A DNA stretch of 6,970 bases from an uncultured Eubacteriales bacterium (GTDB lineage: Bacteria > Bacillota > Clostridia > Lachnospirales > Lachnospiraceae), in NCBI GenBank assembly GCA_900313765.1, contig OMSN01000092.1:1-6970 (forward strand), in the 5' to 3' direction. The stretch's first letter is position 1, and each line of letters begins with the position of its first letter. A model generated the notes under the pieces. It saw only the letters and a list, made by a program, of their open reading frames with translations, was not told the origin of the DNA and did no database searches. The position numbers and the translations under genes were made by a program. Positions 1 to 6,068 of the stretch are shown one piece after another.

Positions 1-25
1 TAAAGAAAAGAGAGGAAAATTAATC

Positions 26-541
26 ATGAGAAAATCCATTAAGAATTTTGTTATCGGCGCAGTTATGGCAGCAACAGCACTTACAGCATCTACAGCAGCA
101 TTCGCGGGACAGTTCGTCCAGACGGATATGAACTTCCGCAGCGGCGCAAGCAAGACCACCACATGCATCGGTTCCGTACCGAAGGGAGCAGAGGTTGAGG
201 TTCTTGGCTCTGCCAACGGCTGGGATCTGGTAAGATACAACGGACAGACCGGTTACATCCACGGCGGAAACCTTGGCAGCAGCAAGCCGGCACAGGCACA
301 GCCGCAGCAGGTTGCACAGTCCACGAAGGACTACTTCGACAACAACTGGACCAACACAGCAGCAAACATGAACGCGAACGCGGACGTAAACACATGGAAG
401 ACCGTCAGCGTAGCAAGCGGATACCTGGCACTGAGAAATGACGCTACCTATGAGCAGTCCAACGAGATCGGCCAGCTGAACAACGGCGACCGTGTTGAGA
501 TCGAGGGAACCAAATGTGCAGGAAGCTACGTATACGTCTGA
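26..541 (+). CDS. Secreted protein with two SH3b domains, second one truncated
   Basis: A 171-residue exported protein, probably bound to the cell wall or acting outside the cell. Residues 1-27 form a classic Sec signal peptide: basic MRKSIKN, a hydrophobic Ala-rich core, and an AFA cleavage site before Gly28. Residues about 29-84 are a bacterial SH3 domain (NFRSGAS, then GSVPKGAEVEVLG, NGWDLVRYNGQTGYI). A Gln/Ala/Asn-rich linker follows at about 85-122, then a second SH3-like unit from about 127 (LALRNDATYEQSNEIGQL, NNGDRVEIEG). That unit stops at SYVYV, where such domains usually have another 10-15 residues with a GYV-type strand. The reading frame ends in two consecutive TGA codons. The ribosome binding site AGAGGA (11-16) lies 9 bases before the ATG. 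SH3b domains commonly bind peptidoglycan or other wall ligands; no catalytic domain is present, so the exact role is unknown. The two cysteines (47 and 164) could pair, which is inference. Confidence 0.85.
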   Translation: MRKSIKNFVIGAVMAATALTASTAAFAGQFVQTDMNFRSGASKTTTCIGSVPKGAEVEVLGSANGWDLVRYNGQTGYIHGGNLGSSKPAQAQPQQVAQSTKDYFDNNWTNTAANMNANADVNTWKTVSVASGYLALRNDATYEQSNEIGQLNNGDRVEIEGTKCAGSYVYV

Positions 542-586
542 TGATCCGGAATGGTTCACATATCAGAGTAACAGAATAAACGGAAT

Positions 587-618
587 AAAAAAGGCTGATC
601 TTCGGATCGGCCTTTTTC
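587..618 (+). terminator. Rho-independent terminator with UUCG loop
   Basis: GGCTGATC (593-600), loop TTCG (601-604) and GATCGGCC (605-612) form an 8-bp stem with one G-T wobble. A run of As precedes it and five Ts follow, so the helix can extend by five A-T pairs. The C(UUCG)G tetraloop is an exceptionally stable RNA loop. It lies 45 bases after the SH3 gene stop and ends that transcript, insulating the DNA repair gene downstream. The flanking A and T runs would let it work in both directions. Confidence 0.92.
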
Positions 619-625
619 AATGCTG

Positions 626-634
626 TGATACAAT
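626..634 (+). promoter_or_regulatory. Probable extended -10 promoter for the alkylation repair gene
   Basis: TG-A-TACAAT fits an extended -10 element, with TACAAT one base off the consensus. It lies just after the upstream terminator, and transcription would begin about 640, leaving a leader of about 40 bases before the ATG at 680. No good -35 hexamer exists at the right distance (that position falls inside the terminator stem), which is tolerable for extended -10 promoters. Based on pattern only. Confidence 0.4.
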
Positions 635-662
635 ATAGAAGCAGTTTTGAGTGCACACATCC

Positions 663-673
663 AGGAGAAGGAG
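663..673 (+). promoter_or_regulatory. Strong ribosome binding site fixing the start at 680
   Basis: AGGAGAAGGAG is a near-ideal purine-rich Shine-Dalgarno stretch ending 6 bases before the ATG at 680. It sits inside the longer open frame that begins with TTG at 647. That TTG has no comparable site, so the ATG at 680 is the better start. Confidence 0.85.
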
Positions 674-679
674 CGGATC

Positions 680-1369
680 ATGAACAGACTGGAAGAGGAG
701 ATCAGAGAGACTCTGTACACACTGCAGGATGAAAAGTACCGGGATTTTCAGGCAGGTCTCATCCCGTCGAAGGACGGCATGGCCATGATCGGAGTGCGGA
801 CGCCGGCACTTCGCAAATATGCGAAGGAACTGGGAAAGCGGGAGGACATATCGATGTTTCTCGATAATCTTCCGCATGCGTACTTTGAGGAGAATCAGCT
901 GCATGCGTTTATCATTTCGGAAATGAAGGATTATGAGCGGTGCGCCGCGGAAGTGAACCGGTTTCTTCCTTATGTTGACAACTGGGCGACCTGCGACCAG
1001 ATGGGGCCGAAAGTGTTCCGGAAACACCGGATGGAGCTTCTTGAACAGATCCGGGCCTGGATCTGCACACAGCACACTTACACCATCCGGTTCGGGATCA
1101 GGATGCTGATGGATCATTTTCTGGAGGAAGCCTATGATCCCGCATATCCGGAGATGGTAGCCGCGGTCCGGTCACAGGAGTACTATGTCCGGATGATGAT
1201 CGCGTGGTATTTTGCAACCGCTCTGGCAAAACAGTATGATGCGGTCCTGCCGTTTATCGAAGACAGGAAACTGGATGTGTGGACGCACAACAAGACGATC
1301 CAGAAAGCAGTGGAAAGCTATCGCATCACACAGGAGCAGAAGGAATACCTCAGGAACCTGAAGATCTGA
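680..1369 (+). CDS. DNA alkylation repair protein, AlkD-type HEAT-repeat glycosylase
   Basis: A 229-residue cytoplasmic protein of the AlkD/COG4912 family, monofunctional glycosylases that remove cationic alkylated bases (3-methyladenine, 7-methylguanine) to begin base excision repair. The all-helical sequence fits stacked HEAT-like repeats. Family landmarks are visible: MIGVRTPALRKYAKEL (36-51), VDNWATCD (99-106) and SQEYYVRMMIAWYFAT (165-180). Trp102 and Asp106 keep the four-residue spacing of the catalytic Trp109/Asp113 pair of Bacillus cereus AlkD. Trp176 is the likely counterpart of Trp187. These alignments are from memory, but the spacing is as seen. The length is typical (about 220-240). 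The start at 680 is chosen for its strong ribosome binding site; a TTG at 647 would add 11 unneeded residues. It appears to be a single-gene unit between a terminator upstream and the convergent hairpin downstream. Confidence 0.9.
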   Translation: MNRLEEEIRETLYTLQDEKYRDFQAGLIPSKDGMAMIGVRTPALRKYAKELGKREDISMFLDNLPHAYFEENQLHAFIISEMKDYERCAAEVNRFLPYVDNWATCDQMGPKVFRKHRMELLEQIRAWICTQHTYTIRFGIRMLMDHFLEEAYDPAYPEMVAAVRSQEYYVRMMIAWYFATALAKQYDAVLPFIEDRKLDVWTHNKTIQKAVESYRITQEQKEYLRNLKI

Positions 1370-1388
1370 GCAGGTGATGAGCAGGTGA
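1367..1388. repeat. 11-bp tandem duplication spanning the repair gene stop codon
   Basis: TGAGCAGGTGA occurs twice back to back (1367-1377 and 1378-1388). The first copy begins with the TGA stop codon of the repair gene, so the duplication does not change the protein. The second copy runs into the first GGTGACAGGCAC core (1384-1395). It looks like replication slippage or the partial copy of a repeat unit. Confidence 0.85.
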
Positions 1389-1422
1389 CAGGCACTCATT
1401 AAATTGAACGGGTGACAGGCAC
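1384..1422. repeat. Two copies of a 12-base core, GGTGACAGGCAC, each in a hairpin
   Basis: The identical 12-mer occurs at 1384-1395 and 1411-1422. Each copy holds GTG-ACAGG-CAC, a three-base stem closing a five-base loop, and each has different but self-complementary flanks. The first copy is framed by ATGA (1377-1380) and TCAT (1396-1399), leaving GCAG (1381-1384) bulged on the left. The second is framed by TGAACGG and CCGTTCA. The same apex carried on different stems resembles small palindromic intergenic repeats of the REP type. The family cannot be named without a genome-wide search. Confidence 0.7.
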
Positions 1423-1429
1423 CCGTTCA
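1405..1429. terminator. Perfect 10-bp hairpin between convergent genes, likely two-way terminator
   Basis: TGAACGGGTG (1405-1414), loop ACAGG (1415-1419) and CACCCGTTCA (1420-1429) form a perfect stem. It lies 35 bases after the stop of the repair gene and 3 bases beyond the stop of the minus-strand oxidoreductase. Following bases are T-rich but not a solid T run on either strand (GATTTATT on plus, ATTTAATG on minus), so termination strength is uncertain. Its position between two gene ends supports the role. Confidence 0.65.
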
Positions 1430-1432
1430 GAT

Positions 1433-2653
1433 TTATTGCAGCGAGCGCATATAGTTGTCCATGTCGTCTGCGATCTCTTTGGAGTAGCGCACGGCGCTGA
1501 CGACGGTCTTTGCGCCGGTCACGACGTCGCCGGACGCGAAGACGCCTTTCATGGTGGTCTCGCCCATCTCATTTGTCTTCAACGTTCCGCTCTGGTTCAG
1601 CGTGAGCGCGCTGTCTCTTCGGATGAGGTTATCCTGCGGCGTCTGTGAGATTGCGATGATCACGGTGCTTGCCGGGAATAGGCGGGCGGTCTCCTCCTTC
1701 AGGGTGACGCCTTCGTCCTCGGTTCCTTCGGTATCGCAGATGATCACGCCTTCGTCTGTGATCTCCTTGGCTGTCTGATGGTATTCGAAATGAACTCCGT
1801 CGATCTGTGCGTACTGCATCTCTCTTCGGGAAGCCAGAGCGCGTTCGGCGCGGACGAATACCGTGACATGTTTCGATCCGTGACGGATCGCAGTACGCGC
1901 GACATCCATGGCAGCATTGCCGGCACCGATGATGGCGACGTCATTGCCCAGTTTATAGACCTCAGGATTATTCAGATAGTTGATTGCATACTGGACGTTG
2001 CCGAAGGTCTCTCCGGGGATCTTCATGCGGCGCGGACGCCATGCGCCGGTGCCGATGAATACGGCTTTGTATCCGTCATCGAGCAGATCCTGTATCGTGA
2101 TGTAACTGCCGATCTGGAAGTTCGGGCGGAAGAGGATCCCCAGTTCGCGCATTTTGTCCTGGTAACGTTCCAGATTCCTCTTGGGCAGACGGAATTCCGG
2201 GATTCCATAGCGCATGACGCCGCCGATCTTGTCGCGGCTGTCAAATACCGTGATCTTGTATCCCCTCATGGCCAGGATGATGGAGATCGTGATACCGGCC
2301 GGACCGGCGCCGATCACGGCTGCTTTCATTCCGTTGGACGGTTTTCGCTCGAGCTTCAGACGCTCAAAACAGGAATCAGAGATATAATTCTCTATTGCCG
2401 AGATATGGATCGGCGCGCCTTTCTTTCCCAGGATACAGTGCCCCTCGCACTGTTTTTCATGGTTGCAGACCAGGGAACAGATCATGGAGAGCGGGTTGTT
2501 GGCAAACAGCATATAGGCCGCTTCCAGGATCTCTTTTTCTTTCAGCAGGCGGATCATCTCGGGTATGTTGGTGCCGATCGGGCAGCCCTTCCGGCATTGC
2601 GGGTTCTTGCATTGGAGGCAGCGCTGCGCCTCATCCAGTACGTGTACAGCCAT
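1433..2653 (-). CDS. Stand-alone GltD-like NAD(P)/FAD/4Fe-4S oxidoreductase
   Basis: A 406-residue cytoplasmic flavoprotein related to the small subunit of glutamate synthase and to PreT, the NADH-oxidising subunit of dihydropyrimidine dehydrogenase. The N-terminal Fe-S domain has two cysteine sets: C12, C15, C20, C24 (CLQC...CRKGCP) and C59, C63, C69, C73, enough for two 4Fe-4S clusters. An FAD-binding GAGPAG lies at 115-120, followed by the family signature GGVMRYGIPEFRLPK (144-158). The NAD(P)-binding GAGNAAMDVART is at 243-254. The C-terminal FAD contact FASGDVVTGAKTVVSA is at 372-387. In this family, electrons pass between NAD(P)H, FAD and the clusters to a partner subunit. No glutamate synthase large subunit or PreA-like partner is in view, so substrate and partner are unknown. 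The ATG at 2653 follows AAGGAGA (2661-2667 on this strand) by 7 bases. It ends against the hairpin at 1405-1429. Confidence 0.87.
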   Translation of the reverse strand: MAVHVLDEAQRCLQCKNPQCRKGCPIGTNIPEMIRLLKEKEILEAAYMLFANNPLSMICSLVCNHEKQCEGHCILGKKGAPIHISAIENYISDSCFERLKLERKPSNGMKAAVIGAGPAGITISIILAMRGYKITVFDSRDKIGGVMRYGIPEFRLPKRNLERYQDKMRELGILFRPNFQIGSYITIQDLLDDGYKAVFIGTGAWRPRRMKIPGETFGNVQYAINYLNNPEVYKLGNDVAIIGAGNAAMDVARTAIRHGSKHVTVFVRAERALASRREMQYAQIDGVHFEYHQTAKEITDEGVIICDTEGTEDEGVTLKEETARLFPASTVIIAISQTPQDNLIRRDSALTLNQSGTLKTNEMGETTMKGVFASGDVVTGAKTVVSAVRYSKEIADDMDNYMRSLQ

Positions 2654-2683
2654 ATCCTAATCTCCTTGTTTAAACATACATTT

Positions 2684-2692
2684 ACTATAGCA
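2684..2692 (-). promoter_or_regulatory. Extended -10 promoter for the GltD-like gene
   Basis: On the minus strand the sequence reads TGC-TATAGT, an extended -10 element with TATAGT one base from consensus. Transcription would start about 2677, giving a leader of about 24 bases that contains the AAGGAGA ribosome binding site. The expected -35 position holds only TACTCA, a weak match. The rest of this 199-base divergent spacer is AT-rich toward the dipeptidase gene (about 2781-2826). I found no convincing plus-strand promoter pair there. Just upstream of that gene is a small palindrome, CGGAC-A-GTCCG (2835-2845). Confidence 0.55.
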
Positions 2693-2852
2693 CATTTGAG
2701 AGAAAATGAGTACAGGATGATGGAAATATGCAGGCAGTGGTTTTCCGGTTGACGGGACCGGCGATGGCTGTTACTCTGCGTTTATTAGGCTGCATGGATA
2801 TGCTTTTTATTATGCATTTTATATGGATTAAGAGCGGACAGTCCGGGAAAGA

Positions 2853-3527
2853 ATGAGGATGAGAGAGATGGCCGTTGATTATAAGCAGATCGTGACAATG
2901 GATTCTTCGGATTTTGTGGTGCTGGCGGATTATGTGCCCGGAATCGTTCAGGAGATCCGCTACTATTCCACCTACAACTTTATCGGAGACCGGATCGATG
3001 GATATGAGGAGCCTTGTGCCCTTCTGACGAAGGAGGCTGCCCGTGCGCTGAAAAATGTCAGCAACGAAGTATATGTGCAGGGCTACCGGCTGAAGATCTT
3101 CGACGCCTACCGGCCTGCAAGGGCGGTCAGACACTTTGTCCTGTGGGGGATCGAAGATCTGGATCTTCGGATGAAACCGTATTTTTATCCGGATCTGGAG
3201 AAACAGGAACTGTTTGCGCAGGGATACATCGCCAGCCGGTCCAGCCACAGCAGAGGCAGCACGGTGGACCTGACGCTTCTGGACATGCGGACCGGCAAGG
3301 AAGTCGACATGGGTAGCCCGTTTGACATGTTCAGCGAGATCTCCCATCCGGATTCCAGGGACGTCACCCCGCAGCAGTATGACAACCGGATGCTGCTGCA
3401 GCATGTGATGGTCCGGAACGGCTTCGAGCCGATCGACTGTGAGTGGTGGCATTTTACCCTGAAAAATGAGCCGTTTCCGGAGACCTGTTTCGACTTCCCG
3501 GTATCTGCGCAGTATCTGAAGCGGTGA
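2853..3527 (+). CDS. ddpX: D-alanyl-D-alanine dipeptidase, VanX/DdpX type (M15D zinc peptidase)
   Basis: A 224-residue zinc metallopeptidase predicted to split D-Ala-D-Ala into free D-alanine. All VanX landmarks are present (numbered from 2853): FDAYRPARAV with Arg87, matching the transition-state arginine (Arg71 in VanX); SSHSRGSTVDLTL with zinc ligands His132 and Asp139; and EWWHF with catalytic Glu197 and zinc ligand His200. Spacings match VanX. The ending EPFPETCFDFPV also resembles the VanX C-terminus. There is no signal peptide, so it acts in the cytoplasm as VanX does. The start is uncertain: ATG codons lie at 2853, 2859 and 2868. The one at 2868 (MAVDYKQ) has GAGGA eight bases upstream and may be real; GGGAAAG precedes 2853 at very short spacing. 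No vanH, vanA or vanRS is visible, so dipeptide recycling is likelier than glycopeptide resistance. Its stop is only 3 bases from the convergent glycyl radical enzyme stop. Confidence 0.9.
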   Translation: MRMREMAVDYKQIVTMDSSDFVVLADYVPGIVQEIRYYSTYNFIGDRIDGYEEPCALLTKEAARALKNVSNEVYVQGYRLKIFDAYRPARAVRHFVLWGIEDLDLRMKPYFYPDLEKQELFAQGYIASRSSHSRGSTVDLTLLDMRTGKEVDMGSPFDMFSEISHPDSRDVTPQQYDNRMLLQHVMVRNGFEPIDCEWWHFTLKNEPFPETCFDFPVSAQYLKR

Positions 3528-3530
3528 GAA

Positions 3531-6068
3531 TCAGAAGTGCAGTTCCGTTCGCTGGATGAGATCGTTCTGCAGGGGGATCCCCAGCTCCACGAAGTAGGCG
3601 CTGTAGCCGGCAACGCGCACCAGCATGTCACGGTAGTCTTCCGGGTGTTTCTGCGCTGCGCGCATGGTCTCGGAGCTCATGATGTTGAACTGAACATGCA
3701 TGCCGCCCATCTCCAGGTAGCTGCGAAGGAAGGCTGCCAGGTTGTCGCGTCCTTCCTGCCCGCTGACGGCTTCCTGGGGGAACTTCATGTTCAGGAGAGT
3801 GCCGTTGGTTGCCAGACTCTGGTCAACCTTGGAGACGGAGGCGGTCAGGGCCGTGGGTCCGCTGGTATCGTGGGACGCGCGGGCAGTGTGCACCGGTCCC
3901 ATGTTGTCGGAGATAGCCTCCCCGGCCTTGCGTCCGTCGGCGGAGGCACTGGTGCCCAGTCCCATGGCGACGTTTGCGTTGACGGAATAGACACCCGGGT
4001 TGAAACTGCCCCCTCTGGGATTCTTCCGGCCGCTGATGTGGCGGCAGTAGCATTCAAACAGCCAGGTAAACAGTTCATCTGCCCGGTCGTCGTCATTTCC
4101 AAAATGCGGAACGTGGGTGCTGTTGACCAGCGCGTACAGATAGTCATGCCCCTCCCAGTTGTCGGCAAGGGCTTCCAGGAGCTCCTCTCCGCTGCAGACC
4201 TTCTGTTCAAAGAGCAGATAACGGATCGAGGAGAGGCTGTCTGCGCATGTGGCAAGCCCGCTTGCCTGCGGACCGGTCCCGTTGTATCTGGCGCCGCCTT
4301 CTGTCAGATCGCGGCCGGACTGCATGCAGTCTTCGTAGAACGCAGAGACATAGGGTACGGGTTTGCGCTCCCGGTGAGCCAGATCGATCAGATTCAGGCT
4401 GCTGCACATCTGGTCTGCCCAGTATTCGAACTGGGCATCCACACTCTGCAGCACTTCCTCGAAGGTCCGGAAGGTCCTGAGTGACCCGGTATCGGGGCCA
4501 AGGTGCCTGCCCTTCGCGCCGCACCGCTCCCAGCGGGGACAGGTCGGACCGCAGTTGATGCACCGGCCGCCGTTGATCGCCATCTCTATGATCTTAGCCG
4601 CATTGACGTAGGCTGCGTCATGCCAGCCGTATTCTTTGCCGGGAAGATCCGGTTCCACACAGCCGACGACACAGTAATCCCGCGCTTCCTCTTCGGAACA
4701 GCCCTTGCGTATCATCGCTCTGATGGCAGTCCTGTCATTGAAGATCTTCGGGTGGCCATAGCCGGCCCGGATGCATTCCACGGTTTTGATCAGAAGCTCA
4801 TAGGGTGTATGCTCATGCATCCGCACACAGACCCATGGATTCATCATGCGGGTGTGGACGGATGCTTCCAGAAGGAGCATGGTCAGATCGTTGGTTGCAT
4901 CCCTGCCGTCCCGATCCACGCCTCCGATGGTCAGGCTCTCGCCGCCGAATCCTCTTCCGTTTCTCACCGCCATGCTTCCGCGGTCCTTCAGTTTCGTCGG
5001 ATTGTTCAGCTTGACATACTGGACTTCCAGCAGTTCCAGCGCGAACTCCTTCGAGAGGGATCCATTTTCCAGGTCCTTCTGATAGTAGGGCAGAAGCCAC
5101 TGGTCCATTCTTCCATAGGAGATCGAATGTCCGTTTCCTTCGACCTGGATGAGGGAGGTTGCGATCTGGAACAGCTGCAGAGCCTGCCAGAAGGTCTTCG
5201 GCGCGCCGCCGGCGAGCGTGCGGCAGTTGTCTTCAATCTGAAGAAGCTCTTCTGTGCGCAGCGGGTCGTTGCATTCTGCCGCGAGCTTTCCGGCAAGGTC
5301 TGCGTAGCGGGCGGTGTAGCGCATCGCGGCTTCATGCATGATGATCACAGCCCGGTAGAATTCATCTTTCGAAGGATATTCCGGATCCTTCTTCGACAGG
5401 GCTGCAAGCTGTCTGCGCGCTTCATCCCGGATCCCGGGGAACCCGACACGCATCAGATGCGGGTAGTCGATGGCCAGATGCCCGGCACCTGCATAGTGGT
5501 AGAGGTTGGTCTGGAAGATCTTTCTGCCGGTTTCGGATCCCTTGGTCTGTTCTTCATCAAGGCTTGCCTCGATACGGTCCGCGACCGTCCTGCCGTCCCA
5601 GTAGTCGCACAGTTCGAGGATCTCCCTGCGATCTTCGTCGGAGCGGATATAGAACTGGTCATGCTCCCTCTCTTCAAATGGATGGTGCAGGATCTCGTCA
5701 CGGATCCACGCAGTGGAGAACTCCGGATAGAGGGGAGATGCCTTGGCAGGTGCGGCGATCTCGCCCACAAGCAGGTCATCCTCGTAGATATACAGGGTGA
5801 CATGATCCAGCACGTGGGCAAACGCGATGGCATTGCGGATCTTCGCGCTTTCCTGCTCATTTGCGCGGAATGCCTCCGTAAACAGGCGCCCGCGTTCGAC
5901 ATCAATGTCGTAGGGACGGTCCAGGAAGACCCTGCGCAGACGGTTTACCCTGGGGAAGGGAGACCAGTCGCTGTGGCTTACCTGGTAGCCAAGTCCGTAA
6001 TGCTGGTCGAAAGGCTCGGTTCCCAGCGCGTCTGTATGATTCAGTCGGTTCTCATTTTTTGTCATCAT
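3531..6068 (-). CDS. Glycyl radical enzyme, dehydratase/lyase type, substrate unknown, with four-Cys insertion
   Basis: An 845-residue cytoplasmic, oxygen-sensitive radical enzyme of the PFL-like superfamily. The C-terminal glycyl radical loop reads RVAGYSAYF, with radical Gly821. The active-site loop GCVEP gives thiyl Cys470 and Glu472. Cys-x-Glu marks the eliminase, dehydratase and decarboxylase branches (glycerol and propanediol dehydratase, choline and isethionate lyases, arylacetate decarboxylases), whereas pyruvate formate-lyase has Cys-Cys. PGKEYGWHD follows; Asp484 lies 14 residues after Cys470, matching Asp447 relative to Cys433 in glycerol dehydratase (from memory). His197 (GAGHLAIDY) probably matches its His164. 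The middle region GESLTIGGVDRDGRDATND is family-typical. Unusual is residues 503-516, a C-x2-C-x3-C-x5-C insertion before GPDTG. Length is normal for the branch. The ATG overlaps the activase stop (ATGA), with AGGA eight bases upstream; a second ATG follows immediately. Not assignable to a substrate: no microcompartment, transporter or pathway gene is in view. Confidence 0.93.
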   Translation of the reverse strand: MMTKNENRLNHTDALGTEPFDQHYGLGYQVSHSDWSPFPRVNRLRRVFLDRPYDIDVERGRLFTEAFRANEQESAKIRNAIAFAHVLDHVTLYIYEDDLLVGEIAAPAKASPLYPEFSTAWIRDEILHHPFEEREHDQFYIRSDEDRREILELCDYWDGRTVADRIEASLDEEQTKGSETGRKIFQTNLYHYAGAGHLAIDYPHLMRVGFPGIRDEARRQLAALSKKDPEYPSKDEFYRAVIIMHEAAMRYTARYADLAGKLAAECNDPLRTEELLQIEDNCRTLAGGAPKTFWQALQLFQIATSLIQVEGNGHSISYGRMDQWLLPYYQKDLENGSLSKEFALELLEVQYVKLNNPTKLKDRGSMAVRNGRGFGGESLTIGGVDRDGRDATNDLTMLLLEASVHTRMMNPWVCVRMHEHTPYELLIKTVECIRAGYGHPKIFNDRTAIRAMIRKGCSEEEARDYCVVGCVEPDLPGKEYGWHDAAYVNAAKIIEMAINGGRCINCGPTCPRWERCGAKGRHLGPDTGSLRTFRTFEEVLQSVDAQFEYWADQMCSSLNLIDLAHRERKPVPYVSAFYEDCMQSGRDLTEGGARYNGTGPQASGLATCADSLSSIRYLLFEQKVCSGEELLEALADNWEGHDYLYALVNSTHVPHFGNDDDRADELFTWLFECYCRHISGRKNPRGGSFNPGVYSVNANVAMGLGTSASADGRKAGEAISDNMGPVHTARASHDTSGPTALTASVSKVDQSLATNGTLLNMKFPQEAVSGQEGRDNLAAFLRSYLEMGGMHVQFNIMSSETMRAAQKHPEDYRDMLVRVAGYSAYFVELGIPLQNDLIQRTELHF

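Noticed and set aside
647..679. TTG at 647 as start of the repair gene
   Set aside because: The strong ribosome binding site at 663-673 points to the ATG at 680, and the added residues (MSAHIQEKERI) are not part of the domain.
1778..2752. Plus-strand open frame of 324 codons opposite the GltD-like gene
   Set aside because: The minus strand carries FAD, NAD(P) and Fe-S motifs in order, while the plus-strand product has none.
2792..2815. Possible small hairpin GCAT-GGAT-ATGC followed by Ts before the dipeptidase gene, and a possible TATTAT -10
   Set aside because: The stem is only four pairs and no matching -35 hexamer is present; too weak to call as a terminator or promoter.
2835..2845. CGGAC-A-GTCCG palindrome as an operator for the dipeptidase
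   Set aside because: It is a short single inverted repeat with no second copy or known regulator match; mentioned with the divergent spacer but not called.
2685..3452. Minus-strand open frame of 255 codons opposite the dipeptidase
   Set aside because: The plus strand encodes a complete VanX-type enzyme; the opposite frame has no domain signature and no ribosome binding site that stands out.
3574..3586. GGGGATCCCC palindrome near the glycyl radical enzyme 3' end
   Set aside because: It is coding sequence for the conserved GIPLQ segment, has no loop and no T run, so it is not a terminator.
3537..4484. Plus-strand open frame of 315 codons over the 3' part of the glycyl radical enzyme
   Set aside because: It is a shadow of the real minus-strand gene, with low-information sequence and no family motif.
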